A stretch of 64,000 bases of DNA from Bacillus mobilis (GCF_001884045.1 NZ_MACF01000055.1:52222-116221), one strand, 5' to 3'; shown: positions 8,009 through 17,117, counted from the first letter of the stretch. Program-made: numbers and translations. Notes: generated by a model not told the origin, from the letters alone.

Positions 8009-8107
8009 TTAATACCCATGTCCTCCTGGCCAGCCACCGTGTCCGCCTGGCCAACCACGGTGTCCTCCTTGCCACCATCCTTCATAGCCTTGTCTCTGTG
8101 AGTTCAT
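8009..8107 (-). CDS. 32-residue Gly/His/Trp repeat peptide
   Basis: From an ATG preceded by GCGAAGGA, the frame encodes 32 residues: MNSQRQGYEGWWQ followed by GGHRGWPGGHGGWPGGHGY, i.e. an eight-residue unit GGHGGWPG repeated. Regular His plus Gly/Trp in short tandem units is the composition of the Cu(II)-binding octarepeats of prion protein (PHGGGWGQ). The gene is transcribed in the same direction as copZ-copA-csoR and lies about 200 bp beyond them. A longer overlapping frame in another phase (7813-8085) gives an unlikely protein and is discarded. The biased composition and ribosome binding site support a real gene; copper binding is inferred. Confidence 0.6.
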   Translation of the reverse strand: MNSQRQGYEGWWQGGHRGWPGGHGGWPGGHGY

Positions 8108-8257
8108 TCCTTCGCATCCTTTCTTATTAAAAATTCAAATACTGAAACTGGGTATTCTCTAAATATAATTATGTATCCCAAAAATAAATGTATTCGCAAA
8201 CATCTCGATTATTGGTAAAGTAATTATCTAATGAAAAACATTTATCTTTATAAATTT

Positions 8258-8287
8258 AAAAGGCCACTTTTACTAAAGTGACCTTTT
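8258..8287 (-). terminator. Terminator after copZ
   Basis: AAAGGCCACTTT (8259-8270) pairs with AAAGTGACCTTT (8275-8286) with one mismatch and is followed on the minus strand by an A/T-rich TTTAAATTTAT tract. It would end the csoR-copA-copZ transcript. Confidence 0.65.
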
Positions 8288-8310
8288 CTTGTAGGACCTT
8301 AAACTTATCT

Positions 8311-8514
8311 TTATATCACATCATATCCTTGATCTTCAATAACTTCTTTCATTTTTTCTACATCTACTTTTGTATCATCATATTCTACATTTACAGTTCC
8401 CTCTTGTAAATGTACTTCAACATTTTGTACTCCTTCTAACTCTGTAAGTGCATTTGTTACTGACATTTTACAATGATTACATGTCATTCCTTGTACGTTT
8501 AATGTGATAGTCAT
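8311..8514 (-). CDS. copZ: Copper chaperone CopZ
   Basis: A 67-residue single heavy-metal-associated domain with the Cu(I) site GMTCNHC (MxCxxC). It carries cytosolic Cu(I) to the CopA metal-binding domains. GGAGGGATTTATT places the start at MTITLNVQGMTC rather than five codons upstream, which gives the usual CopZ length. It is the last gene of the csoR-copA-copZ order, 20 bp after copA, so CsoR at the upstream promoter should control it. Confidence 0.96.
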   Translation of the reverse strand: MTITLNVQGMTCNHCKMSVTNALTELEGVQNVEVHLQEGTVNVEYDDTKVDVEKMKEVIEDQGYDVI

Positions 8515-8534
8515 AATAAATCCCTCCATTTAAT

Positions 8535-10931
8535 TTATATTTTGACACGTTTCAAACGAAGCGCGTTAGTAACAACAGATACTGAGCTAAATGCCATCGC
8601 TGCCCCTGCTACCCAAGGCTCTAATAGTCCAGCCGCAGCTACAGGAATTCCAATTGCATTATAAAATAATGCCCAGAATAAATTTTGTCGAATATTTTTC
8701 ATTGTCTTACGGCTTAATTCAATTGCTTTTGGTATGTGTGACAAATCACCACCAACTAAAGTAACATCTGCAGTCTCAATTGCAACATCTGCACCAGTTC
8801 CAATAGCCATACCAATATCAGCTTTCGCAAGAGCTGGTGCATCATTAATGCCGTCTCCCACCATCGCTACTCGTTTTCCTTGTTTTTGTAAATCTTCTAC
8901 AATTTTAGCCTTATCTTCTGGTAATACCTCTGCATATACATGGTCAAGATCAACAAGCTTCGCAATTGCGTCAGCTGTACGTTTATTATCCCCCGTTACC
9001 ATGTATACTTCGATTCCTATCTCTTTTAATGTTTGAATCGCAGCCTTAGAGCTTTCTTTTACTGTATCAGCTACAGCGATAATTCCAGCAAGTTTTCCAT
9101 CAATCGCGACAAGCATTGCTGTTTTACCTTGATACTCTAAGTCTTTCATAACTTCTTCATGCTGTGATATCTCAATTGACTGTTCATTCATTAATTTACG
9201 TGTTCCAACAAGAACTTTTTTATCTTCAATGTTTGCTTCAATACCATGGCCTGGGATTGCTGAAAACTGCGCTAAATCTTTTAAGTTAATTCCCTGTTGC
9301 TTTCCGTATTCAACAATGGCATGTGCCAATGGATGTTCAGAAGCACTTTCAGCTGAAATGGCATAATCCAACATACCTTCTTCAAATTCTAAGACATCAG
9401 TAACTTCCGGTTTCCCTTTTGTTACAGTTCCTGTTTTATCAAGTAATACAGCATTAATTTTATGCGTTCCTTCTAGGAATTCACCTCCTTTAAAGAGAAT
9501 TCCTTTCTCTGCTCCCTTTCCTGTACCAACCATAATAGAAGTTGGTGTAGCCAGACCTAACGCACACGGACAAGCAATTACAAGGATTGCAATCCCAACT
9601 TCTAATGCATTTGGTAAATCTCCTGGTGTGATAAAGAAATACCATACAATAAAAGCAACTACAGCAATCGCTACAACAATAGGAACAAAAATACCTGAAA
9701 TGATGTCCGCTAATCTCTGAATAGGTGCTTTTGACCCTTGTGCTTCCTCAACAATTTTAATAATACCTGCTAAAGCTGTATCTTTCCCAACCTTTTCAGC
9801 CTTAATTGTTAGAACTCCATTTGCATTTATAGTAGCGCCAATAACAGCGTCTCCCTCTTTTTTATCAACTGGAATAGATTCTCCAGTAATCATAGATTCA
9901 TCAACAGAAGATACCCCTGAGGTTACAATACCATCTACTGGTATTTTTTCACCTGGTTTTACAATAATCGTATCTCCGATAACTACTTCCTCGAGTGGTA
10001 CTCGTATTTCTTGACCATCACGCACAACAAGTGCATCTTTGGCTTGTAAACTCAATAATTTAGAAATTGCTTCCGTTGTACGTCCTTTTGCTAATGTCTC
10101 AAAATATTTTCCAACTAGTATTAATGTAATTAAAACTGCGCTTGTTTCAAAATAAAGATCCGGACTGTAGTTTGCGTTTCCTAGTGTTTTCAATGCCTCA
10201 TATAAGCTATAAAAGTACGCTGCCGATGTTCCTAAGGCAACTAAAACATCCATATTAGCACTTTTATTTCGAAGCGCACGGTAAGCACCTACATAGAAAT
10301 GTCCACCAATATAAAATTGAACAGGTGTTGCTAATAAAAGTTGAAACCACGGATTCATTAAAATATGTGGCATTGGTATCCCTGTATCAAATGGCATATG
10401 TCCAATCATTGTATAGAGTAAGGGCAAGGATAAAATAATTGAAATGATAAGTTGACGTTTTTTTGCCTTAATCACTTCTTCTTTTCGTTCTGAACGATCT
10501 ACATCTTCACTGCGTATTTGTCCTTTATATCCTGTTTTCTTTATCTTTTCTAAAATATTTTCTGTAGAAATTAAACCTTCATTATATTCAACAACCGCGC
10601 TGTTTGTAGCTAAATTAACAGTAGCATTTGAAACACCTTCCATTTTATTTAGTACCTTTTCAATTCGAGTTGCACATGCTGCACATGTCATTCCTTCAAT
10701 ATCTAAAGTGATTTTTTCCTCTGCTACGTTATAGCCTAGGTTTTCAATTTTATTTTTTATATTAGAGATTTCTTGCTGTGATGGATCATATTTAATACTT
10801 GCTTTTTCCATAGCCAAGTTTACATTAGCGTCTACCCCATCCATTTTATTTAGCACTTTTTCAATTCGGGTTGCACATGCTGCACATGTCATTCCTGTAA
10901 CGCCGAGCGTCACATGCTTTTGTTTATCCAT
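8535..10931 (-). CDS. copA: Copper-exporting P1B-type ATPase CopA
   Basis: A 798-residue Cu(I)-exporting ATPase. Two N-terminal metal-binding domains each show [10 protein letters not shown] (about residues 13-22 and 82-91). Eight transmembrane segments, the intramembrane CPC site ([11 protein letters not shown]), the actuator loop TGES, the phosphorylation site DKTGT, the P1B-specific SEHPLA and the hinge [10 protein letters not shown] are all present. It moves Cu(I) out of the cytosol. Both N-terminal domains and all catalytic motifs are intact and the length is normal for Bacillus. The gene lies 12 bp after csoR. Confidence 0.97.
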   Translation of the reverse strand: MDKQKHVTLGVTGMTCAACATRIEKVLNKMDGVDANVNLAMEKASIKYDPSQQEISNIKNKIENLGYNVAEEKITLDIEGMTCAACATRIEKVLNKMEGVSNATVNLATNSAVVEYNEGLISTENILEKIKKTGYKGQIRSEDVDRSERKEEVIKAKKRQLIISIILSLPLLYTMIGHMPFDTGIPMPHILMNPWFQLLLATPVQFYIGGHFYVGAYRALRNKSANMDVLVALGTSAAYFYSLYEALKTLGNANYSPDLYFETSAVLITLILVGKYFETLAKGRTTEAISKLLSLQAKDALVVRDGQEIRVPLEEVVIGDTIIVKPGEKIPVDGIVTSGVSSVDESMITGESIPVDKKEGDAVIGATINANGVLTIKAEKVGKDTALAGIIKIVEEAQGSKAPIQRLADIISGIFVPIVVAIAVVAFIVWYFFITPGDLPNALEVGIAILVIACPCALGLATPTSIMVGTGKGAEKGILFKGGEFLEGTHKINAVLLDKTGTVTKGKPEVTDVLEFEEGMLDYAISAESASEHPLAHAIVEYGKQQGINLKDLAQFSAIPGHGIEANIEDKKVLVGTRKLMNEQSIEISQHEEVMKDLEYQGKTAMLVAIDGKLAGIIAVADTVKESSKAAIQTLKEIGIEVYMVTGDNKRTADAIAKLVDLDHVYAEVLPEDKAKIVEDLQKQGKRVAMVGDGINDAPALAKADIGMAIGTGADVAIETADVTLVGGDLSHIPKAIELSRKTMKNIRQNLFWALFYNAIGIPVAAAGLLEPWVAGAAMAFSSVSVVTNALRLKRVKI

Positions 10932-10943
10932 TTTATACCCCTC

Positions 10944-11255
10944 CTATTTTGAAAATTGTCTTATTACACTCATTAATTCTTGAATAGATTCATCTCCATC
11001 CCCTTTGTTAATTGCTTTTGCTACGCAATGTTTTGTATGACGTTCTAATAAAGAAAAACCTACCTTATTTAAAGCAGCATTAATCGCTGAAATTTGGATT
11101 AAAATATCTACACAGTAACGATTATCTTCAACCATTTTTTGGACACCACGTACTTGCCCCTCAATACGTTTTAAACGTTTTATAACATTTTGAATTTCTT
11201 CTTCTGTTCGAGGAACCATTTTAGGATTTATCTCACTGCCTTCACAATGCCCCAT
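10944..11255 (-). CDS. csoR: Copper-sensing repressor CsoR
   Basis: A 103-residue all-helical CsoR-family repressor. The Cu(I) ligands are visible as Cys in NRYCVDIL and His/Cys in ERHTKHCVAKA, the pattern that separates true CsoR from CstR and RcnR. The N-terminus has an extra Cys/His segment (MGHCEGSE) which may also bind metal. GAGGTGATATTG indicates the ATG at 11,255 rather than an in-frame GTG at 11,264. It heads the csoR-copA-copZ operon and lies just downstream of a good CsoR box, so autoregulation is expected. Confidence 0.95.
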   Translation of the reverse strand: MGHCEGSEINPKMVPRTEEEIQNVIKRLKRIEGQVRGVQKMVEDNRYCVDILIQISAINAALNKVGFSLLERHTKHCVAKAINKGDGDESIQELMSVIRQFSK

Positions 11256-11296
11256 CAATATCACCTCATTTATAATATTTATTGTTCTTTTAATAC

Positions 11297-11325
11297 ATTA
11301 TACGGGTAGGGGGTATAAAACGCAA
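11297..11325 (-). promoter_or_regulatory. csoR promoter with CsoR operator in the spacer
   Basis: On the minus strand TTGCGT (11,325-11,320) and TATAAT (11,302-11,297) are exactly 17 bp apart. The spacer overlaps the palindrome TATACGGGTAGGGGGTATA (11,299-11,317, plus strand), the G/C-rich-centre, TATA-flanked pattern known for CsoR operators. Bound CsoR would block RNA polymerase until Cu(I) releases it. Confidence 0.9.
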
Positions 11326-11481
11326 CTGTATGTAAACCTATTTTTAAAATTTTTTTTAGAACGTATATGCCAATAAACTAATCTGTATGTATTTTCAACA
11401 GAATAACTTCACTCTATACACTCCATAATCTTTATTAAATTCAGGGGAGCTATTACTTTTAATAAAAGCCATTCCATAAAA

Positions 11482-11509
11482 AAGAACCTACCATGATCAG
11501 TAGGTTCTT
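11482..11509 (-). terminator. Terminator after the zinc-binding lipoprotein gene
   Basis: AAGAACCTAC (11,482-11,491) pairs with GTAGGTTCTT (11,500-11,509). On the minus strand the hairpin is followed by TTTTTTAT, a canonical intrinsic terminator 24 bp after the stop codon. Confidence 0.88.
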
Positions 11510-11532
11510 ACATACTCATTTATCAATCATAC

Positions 11533-12486
11533 TTATTGTAATGCTTTTTGAAGTGATAGTATGTTTGATTTCATAACACTTAAATAATCATCTTTATTTT
11601 GTATCTCATGCGCTGTTAAACTCTCTAAATTATGAAGTGTTAACGAATCTGCTCCAACTTCTCTTTTTACAACTGATGCAACCTTGTTACTAAGATTAGG
11701 CTCAAATAATACATAAGAAATATTATTTTCTTTAGCTAATTCAATAATCTCCTTTAACTTTTGAGAAGATGGCTCATTAGTAGGAGATAGTCCACTAATC
11801 CCAATTTGTTTCAGTCCATATACATCCTCCCAATATCCGTATGCAGAATGGGAGACAACAAAGGTTTTTTTTGGAGCCTTTGTAACTATATCTCTGAATT
11901 CTTGATCTAGACTTTCTAATTTTAGTTTTAATGCATTGAAGTTTTTTTCAAAATCGTCTTTCGCATCAGGTTTCAGTTGGATTAGAGCCTCTTTTATATT
12001 TTCAGCCATTTTAATGGCTCGTATAGGATCCAACCAAACATGTGGGTCTACATCTAGCTCTTTCTCTTGTTTTCCCTCTTGTACTTCAGTATTTTTTGCA
12101 TTAATCAGCTTAATACCTTCTGCTGCTTTTACAATTGAAACCTTCTCATTTTTTACTGTTTGTTTAATTTTGTCTGCAAAACCCTCCATTCCCGTACCAC
12201 TATAAATAAACATGTCACTTTGAGCGATTTTCACCACTGTCTTTTGAGTAGGATCGAACGAATGTGCTTCCGTTCCTGGAGGAGTAATATTTTCTACCTC
12301 TACATAACCATTTCCAATCTGCTCTGCTAAAAATTGAAGTGGATAAATGGTAGTATATATTTGTAATTTATCGGATTTCACCCTGTTTTGTTGCCCTTTT
12401 TCCGTATTCTCTTTTTTAACACCACATGCACTAAAAAGACTAATTACCAATAATAAAGAAATACATACTTTTATTAACTTTCGCAT
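11533..12486 (-). CDS. ZnuA/AdcA-like zinc-binding lipoprotein (orphan)
   Basis: A 317-residue cluster A-I solute-binding protein. A lipobox (LFSAC) ends the signal peptide. Metal ligands expected in the family are visible: TEAHSFDPT, DPHVWLDP, FVVSHSAYGY and a C-terminal acidic site near LFEPNLSN. The long charged loop between the first and second His has Glu/Lys rather than a His-rich run. A Zur-type box lies upstream, which favours zinc over manganese. No ABC permease or ATPase is adjacent, so it must use a chromosomal ZnuBC-like transporter or act as a zinc scavenger. RBS GGAAGGAAGAA. Ends in a terminator. Confidence 0.88.
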   Translation of the reverse strand: MRKLIKVCISLLLVISLFSACGVKKENTEKGQQNRVKSDKLQIYTTIYPLQFLAEQIGNGYVEVENITPPGTEAHSFDPTQKTVVKIAQSDMFIYSGTGMEGFADKIKQTVKNEKVSIVKAAEGIKLINAKNTEVQEGKQEKELDVDPHVWLDPIRAIKMAENIKEALIQLKPDAKDDFEKNFNALKLKLESLDQEFRDIVTKAPKKTFVVSHSAYGYWEDVYGLKQIGISGLSPTNEPSSQKLKEIIELAKENNISYVLFEPNLSNKVASVVKREVGADSLTLHNLESLTAHEIQNKDDYLSVMKSNILSLQKALQ

Positions 12487-12530
12487 AAAGTTCTTCCTTC
12501 CTAATCATATATATGAATTCAATCTCATTA

Positions 12531-12553
12531 TAAATCGTTATCATTACGGTTTA
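12531..12553 (-). promoter_or_regulatory. Zur-type operator
   Basis: A 23-bp palindrome with arms TAAATCGTTAT and ATTACGGTTTA around a central C matches the Bacillus Zur box (AAATCGTAAT-N-ATTACGATTT) with few mismatches. It sits 45 bp before the zinc-binding lipoprotein gene, so that gene should be induced by zinc limitation. Confidence 0.85.
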
Positions 12554-12604
12554 TAATGAAGTTATCATATTTGTTTTACACAATAAAGTAAATACTTTTC
12601 ATAG

Positions 12605-12624
12605 ATTATGCAGATAATTTGCAG
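12605..12624 (+). promoter_or_regulatory. Possible response-regulator box (weak copy)
   Basis: ATTATGCAGATAATTTGCAG resembles the 11-bp direct-repeat element best seen at 15,301-15,322, with more mismatches. It lies about 70 bp before the membrane-protein gene at 12,696. Confidence 0.4.
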
Positions 12625-12695
12625 ATACATATAGGCATAAGTACTCCACATTTAAACATATGATGAAATGAATAAAAGGACAGGGAGGTATCATT

Positions 12696-13247
12696 ATGTC
12701 CACCTATACGCTAACTATCCTAACGCTTTGTTGTATATCAGTTATTGTTACAACATACATTTCTAAATCTAAAGGTACCCTAATGGAGTATATGGTATTT
12801 ATTATGTCTTTTAGTATGTGTATCGGTTTAAGTATAGGATTTTATTTAGGTATTATCTTTAAAGGTGAATTACTATATTCTACTTTGCTTGCTATTTTGA
12901 TTAGTAGTATTATCGGTCTTTTAGTCGGCCTACGTTTTCATCTATATTCTGCTTTAGAAGGCATGTTTTCTGGATTAATGGCAGGTATGATGGGAGCAAT
13001 GATTACAGAAATGTTGAATGCTCAACAAGCACACAGTATACTCCTGATTAGTCTCTTGCTTACCATAGCCATTACAACTTCATGTATCATTCAATTCTTG
13101 TCAGAAACTTTTTCTTCCTATATTCACCGTAGGTTCCTATTACTACTTTCAATTAGCGTAGTAGTTGTTCTTACTGTATTCATTACATTCCCAGAACTTA
13201 CTCCTCCATCCTCATCCAAACATGAGCAACATATGCATGAACATTAG
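12696..13247 (+). CDS. Membrane protein with Met/His-rich tail
   Basis: A 183-residue protein with about five hydrophobic helices, a glycine- and methionine-rich segment (GMFSGLMAGMMGAM, about residues 90-103) and a C-terminal tail KHEQHMHEH rich in metal ligands. GGGAGGTATCATT sets the start. It is transcribed away from the Zur-controlled lipoprotein gene and ends at a bidirectional terminator. I do not recognise a named family. The placement and the Met/His residues suggest a role in copper or zinc handling in the membrane, perhaps as a binding or transport accessory. Confidence 0.8.
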   Translation: MSTYTLTILTLCCISVIVTTYISKSKGTLMEYMVFIMSFSMCIGLSIGFYLGIIFKGELLYSTLLAILISSIIGLLVGLRFHLYSALEGMFSGLMAGMMGAMITEMLNAQQAHSILLISLLLTIAITTSCIIQFLSETFSSYIHRRFLLLLSISVVVVLTVFITFPELTPPSSSKHEQHMHEH

Positions 13248-13261
13248 CAGTTTATGTCAAT

Positions 13262-13302
13262 AAAAACACCCCAAACTTTTCATATAATCAGGGGTGTTTT
13301 TA
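13262..13302. terminator. Bidirectional terminator
   Basis: AAAAACACCCC (13,262-13,272) and GGGGTGTTTTT (13,291-13,301) form a perfect stem with A and T runs on the two sides. It serves the converging genes at 12,696 and 13,348. Confidence 0.88.
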
Positions 13303-13347
13303 TAGATTTCATTTATTTTATTCTTGAACAGATTTGAATAAAAAATT

Positions 13348-14640
13348 CTAGTGACCACCATGACCTTTTCCACTTGCTGATACAATTTCCAATTGTTCAT
13401 CCAAAATACCTTGTGTTTTATTAGAAAGTTCCTTCTCTGTACCTAACAAAAAAGCATGATTATATGGGCCTTCAGTTGGTGATTCTTTAAACATAGGTTT
13501 GATAGTTGCTAAGAAATCATAAACCGGTTGAGTAGGTTCTCCTTTATCCAAAAGAATAATTGGTGCATGTTTTCCTAAATGTGAAATAGGTGCCCCCACA
13601 ACAGCTAGATCTGGAGAATCTGTAGACACAAATGATACTCCATGTCCTGGTTGTGTTATCCCCCAACCAAATTTCGTTTTTGTGTCTCTAAACTTTGCAA
13701 ATGCTATAGAATTTTCCACAGGGTCTTTACCACTTATCCGAGTAACCGTTCCATGTTCTCCTAACTTCTTCTCTACATCAGCTGAGATAATCGATTCCGG
13801 TCCTACCACGTAAATATTTGCTTTTCCTTTACGTTCTTTTAAAGCTTCAATTGTAGCTTGAGGAACTTCATTTTTGGTTACATATAGTAAGGGCTCTGGC
13901 ATATGAGCAATCCAATTTACAATAGGTGTCGTGTATAGACGCGCTTCTTCATCTGAAGAACCAATAATAACACTTGATGGATATCCATCGGTGTCATTCG
14001 CATACAATTTATCTACATCTTTTGCAAACGTCGCACTATCTGTCCCTTTTACTTGCTTAATCTTATAATCCTTTAGAGAATTAATAACAGAATTACTCAC
14101 ATCTCCCATTACCATCACTTGTATCCCATCTTTTGTTCCGACTGGGTTTAACCGCTTAATTTCGTTTAACGTGCTAGTTGGAACATTATCCTTATCAATG
14201 TACAAAACCGGTCCGTTATTTGGATGATGAATTAAGTCCGCGCTCGCAATATCTATTTGCCATGATCCAAGTGGTACAAGAATCACTGCTCTGGGCTGAT
14301 TTTCCTTGTGCGTCGCTGGCCAAATTGTTTGAGAGACCTGTATAGCTAACTGAATTGGATCACTCGTGTTAAGGCGCGTAACATTCTTTGTATTCGTAAC
14401 CAAAAGTCCATTTGTTGCGTTAGCATTAAAATCAGTTGGAATCATAACTTTATGTTTCATATTTCCTTTATCTTTCATATCATTATTTTCATCTTTATCC
14501 ATGGAGCCATGATCCAAATCTTTCATATTCTCATGATTCATATTGTTTTCATTACTTTTCCCACATGCAACCACTCCTAAAGACAAGAGCAATATCAGTC
14601 CTATTACTCCTAAATTGAATGATTTAAATATCTTTTTCAT
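13348..14640 (-). CDS. Lipoprotein with cell-wall-binding repeats and Met/His/Asp N-terminus
   Basis: A 430-residue lipoprotein (lipobox GVVAC). Residues about 28-70 form a low-complexity segment of Asn, Asp, Met, His and Lys including LDHGSMDKDE and KGNMKHKVM. The rest is built of cell-wall-binding repeat 2 (CW_binding_2) units, seen as NVTRLNTSDPIQLAIQVSQ with RAVILVPLGSWQ, and further units near ATFAKDVDKL and VTRISGKDPVENSIAFAKF. It should be anchored in the membrane and held against the wall. The Met/His segment shares MDHGSM-type motifs with the small lipoprotein at 14,973 and the multicopper oxidase, so surface copper binding is the likely role. Confidence 0.85.
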   Translation of the reverse strand: MKKIFKSFNLGVIGLILLLSLGVVACGKSNENNMNHENMKDLDHGSMDKDENNDMKDKGNMKHKVMIPTDFNANATNGLLVTNTKNVTRLNTSDPIQLAIQVSQTIWPATHKENQPRAVILVPLGSWQIDIASADLIHHPNNGPVLYIDKDNVPTSTLNEIKRLNPVGTKDGIQVMVMGDVSNSVINSLKDYKIKQVKGTDSATFAKDVDKLYANDTDGYPSSVIIGSSDEEARLYTTPIVNWIAHMPEPLLYVTKNEVPQATIEALKERKGKANIYVVGPESIISADVEKKLGEHGTVTRISGKDPVENSIAFAKFRDTKTKFGWGITQPGHGVSFVSTDSPDLAVVGAPISHLGKHAPIILLDKGEPTQPVYDFLATIKPMFKESPTEGPYNHAFLLGTEKELSNKTQGILDEQLEIVSASGKGHGGH

Positions 14641-14802
14641 TTATATTCCTCCTTCGTTTTGAATCATGTATAAATATATCAACACTTTGACTTATACATT
14701 TTTCTCTCTTAACATTCCCCACTTTTAAATATTTTTACGAATAAAATGATATTCTGCTTTAAAACATTTTTACTTGTTTTACAGCATACTTATCTAAACA
14801 AA

Positions 14803-14837
14803 GAAAAACACTAGCAGAGCTTTTGCTAGTGTTTTTC
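14803..14837. terminator. Strong hairpin terminator
   Basis: GAAAAACACTAGCA (14,803-14,816) pairs perfectly with TGCTAGTGTTTTTC (14,824-14,837). It would stop the minus-strand transcript of the 61-residue lipoprotein gene before the cell-wall-binding lipoprotein gene. Confidence 0.85.
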
Positions 14838-14972
14838 TCAGTAATACGAACAAGTGATATGTAACTAAACCTATTCATAATAAATAATATATTCCATCTT
14901 TGATAGGCTAAATAGGCTGAATAAGTTATAAGAAATACTTTTTTAGATAAATTTTAAAAAAAGTTCGGATCG

Positions 14973-15158
14973 TTATTTTTTTTCGTCTTTTTTCATAGAC
15001 CCATGGTCCATTTTATCCATATCTTTTTGATCCATATTCTTCATATCCTTTTGATCCACTTTTTTCTCCCCATTGTTACTGCATGCAGCTAATCCTAAGG
15101 ATAAAGTAAATACTAATCCTACCAATCTAATTTTTGCAATACGAGACCTTTTTTTCAT
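14973..15158 (-). CDS. 61-residue Met/Asp/Lys-rich lipoprotein
   Basis: A signal peptide with lipobox (LGLAAC) leaves a mature protein of only about 36 residues, almost entirely Asp, Lys, Met, Gln and Gly with one His: KDMKNMDQKDMDKMDHGSM. Regularly spaced Met with Asp is typical of extracytoplasmic Cu(I)-binding sequences. GAAGGGAAGGGAGAT gives a strong start. It is monocistronic, flanked by a terminator, and an 11-bp direct repeat at 15,301-15,322 lies in its upstream region. It is probably a lipid-anchored copper trap, serving the role CopL-type lipoproteins have in other Bacillota although the sequence is different. Confidence 0.85.
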   Translation of the reverse strand: MKKRSRIAKIRLVGLVFTLSLGLAACSNNGEKKVDQKDMKNMDQKDMDKMDHGSMKKDEKK

Positions 15159-15300
15159 ATCTCCCTTCCCTTCATTGTAAGGAATAACATTCTGTCTTTC
15201 AATAGCTGAAGTAACTTATACCCTTTTAGAAAAGCGGTTCCAAAAATAATGTGTCTAAAAAACTTTGGAATGTACCTTTCATTTTTCAAATGTTATCACA

Positions 15301-15322
15301 AAATTATGAAGAAATTATGAAG
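15301..15322 (+). promoter_or_regulatory. Direct-repeat response-regulator box (best copy)
   Basis: AAATTATGAAG occurs twice in perfect tandem (15,301-15,311 and 15,312-15,322). Head-to-tail half-sites with 11-bp period are what OmpR-family response regulators bind. It sits in the divergent region between the 61-residue lipoprotein gene and the TlpA-lgt pair and matches elements at 18,402, 18,628 and 33,757. Confidence 0.7.
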
Positions 15323-15415
15323 GTTATATTTAATTTTCCTTTTGTCTTGCCTCTCCATAAGAAATGCACAATTTTATTTTAAAGTAAAGGAACCATGTAC
15401 AAAGGAGGTATTTTA

Positions 15416-16000
15416 TTGAAAATCAGAATTGTTGCTATCCTTGCAGTGGTACTGATATTGGGGTTTAAGTTCCTAAGCCCTACATCTGAAACTCCTAAAG
15501 CTCAAGCACCTCAGTCGATCAATACAGACAAAAAAAGTGTTTCTACATTTTCTGTTGGTTTAGAAAAAGATCAACAAGCACCTGAATTTACTTTGTCAAC
15601 ACTGACTGGAGAATCAGTAAAGTTATCATCATTACGTGGAAAAACGGTAATACTCAATTTTTGGACTACATGGTGTCCACCTTGTAAATCTGAGATGCCA
15701 GATATGCAACAATTTTATTCGGATTATAAGAAGAACAATATTATTATCATTGGAGTAAACTTAACAGATAACGAATCTAATACAAAGCAAGTAAAGGATT
15801 TTACTAAACAATATAAGATTTCGTTTCCTATTCTACTTGATACTAAGGGAGAAATCAGGAAACAATACAAAATTATTACTATTCCTACAACATATATTAT
15901 TGATTCAAATGGAATAATTGCAGAGAATGTTATTGGTCCTATTACTTATGACAAAATAAAAAAATTAACTTTAAATAGCGCAAACATAAAGAAAGGATGA
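15416..16000 (+). CDS. Membrane-anchored TlpA/ResA-like thioredoxin
   Basis: A 194-residue protein with an N-terminal membrane anchor (about residues 5-22), a linker, and a thioredoxin fold whose active site is WCPPC in FWTTWCPPCKSEMPD and whose cis-Pro lies in IITIPTTYI. AAAGGAGGT followed by TTG at 15,416 fixes the start; the in-frame ATG 21 bp earlier lies upstream of the ribosome binding site itself. Such proteins reduce disulfides outside the membrane (cytochrome c maturation, sporulation, repair of oxidised envelope proteins). The gene is 9 bp before lgt, so the two are co-translated, and copper-induced disulfide damage is a plausible target. Confidence 0.9.
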   Translation: MKIRIVAILAVVLILGFKFLSPTSETPKAQAPQSINTDKKSVSTFSVGLEKDQQAPEFTLSTLTGESVKLSSLRGKTVILNFWTTWCPPCKSEMPDMQQFYSDYKKNNIIIIGVNLTDNESNTKQVKDFTKQYKISFPILLDTKGEIRKQYKIITIPTTYIIDSNGIIAENVIGPITYDKIKKLTLNSANIKKG

Positions 16001-16009
16001 AACTATACA

Positions 16010-16843
16010 ATGAATCTTTTATCTATTCAACCTTTAAATCGCATAGCAATTCAGTTTGGTCCTTTAACCGTTTACTGGTATGGAATTATTATTGGAATTG
16101 GGATTTTACTCGGATTAATCTTAGCCACTCGTGAAGGCAAAAAACTACAAGTTCCTTCTAATACATTTACAGACTTAGTATTATACGCATTACCGATTTC
16201 CATTCTGTCAGCACGTATTTATTATGTACTTTTCGAATGGGCTTATTATAAAAATCACCTCAACGAAATTTTTGCTATTTGGAATGGTGGGATTGCAATT
16301 CATGGTGGACTCATTGGTGCTATTGTAACCACTATAGTGTTTACAAAGAAACGAAATATTTCTTTTTGGAAGCTAGCCGACATAGCAGCTCCAAGTTTGA
16401 TTTTAGGTCAAGCAATTGGCCGCTGGGGTAATTTTATGAATCAGGAAGCTCATGGTGGTCCAGTCTCTCGTACATTTTTAGAGTCTTTACGATTACCTGA
16501 TATTATAATTAATCAAATGTATATCAATGGTTCCTACTACCATCCTACGTTCTTATATGAATCCATTTGGAATATAATTGGATTTGTTACTTTGTTAATA
16601 CTTCGAAAAGGAAGCCTAAAACGAGGTGAAATATTTTTAAGCTATCTAATTTGGTATTCTATAGGTCGATTTTTCGTTGAAGGACTGCGAACTGACAGTC
16701 TAATGCTTACATCTTCCTTACGTATGGCTCAAGTTATGTCAATATCCCTTATCATCATTTCGCTTCTTCTTATGATTTATCGTAGACGAAAAGGTTTAGC
16801 AACTACACGTTATAATGAACTAAACAATAATGCATTAGAATAA
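16010..16843 (+). CDS. lgt: Prolipoprotein diacylglyceryl transferase, accessory copy
   Basis: A 277-residue seven-helix membrane enzyme that moves diacylglycerol from phosphatidylglycerol to the lipobox cysteine. The Lgt signature is present ([15 protein letters not shown]), with HGG earlier in AIHGGLIGA and the late GRFFVEGLR. Bacteria have one essential chromosomal lgt, so this accessory copy next to metal genes is meaningful: lgt homologues recur in Gram-positive copper islands, where they may support maturation of the many copper-binding lipoproteins or replace a copper-sensitive enzyme. That role is inferred. RBS AAAGGATGAAAC. Confidence 0.93.
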
Positions 16844-16949
16844 TGGACATAATCATAATATCACCCTATCCTTTGTTATCTTTTATATCAAAAGATTTAG
16901 CTACTCTCTCTTCATGAGAAATCTCATAAAAAATAGCAATATAAATAAC

Positions 16950-16974
16950 AGCCCAACACAATAAATGTTGGGCT
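16950..16974 (+). terminator. Hairpin after lgt
   Basis: AGCCCAACA (16,950-16,958) pairs with TGTTGGGCT (16,966-16,974) and is followed by ATTATTACT. The U-tract is weak. Confidence 0.65.
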
Positions 16975-17117
16975 ATTATTACTCGTTGTCAAATAATACC
17001 AATAAATAAACTAATAAAAAATCCCGCATAATTATTGGAGATAAACGCACTTTAATAGAGGCATGGATAATCCATTTTCAACAACTATAAATAAACTATT
17101 AGAAGGAGAAAAAAACA

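Noticed and set aside
7813-8085. 90-codon minus-strand frame overlapping the Gly/His peptide gene
   Set aside because: Its N-terminal part is the shifted reading of the GGHGGWPG repeats and the rest has no protein-like pattern; the 32-residue frame has the ribosome binding site.
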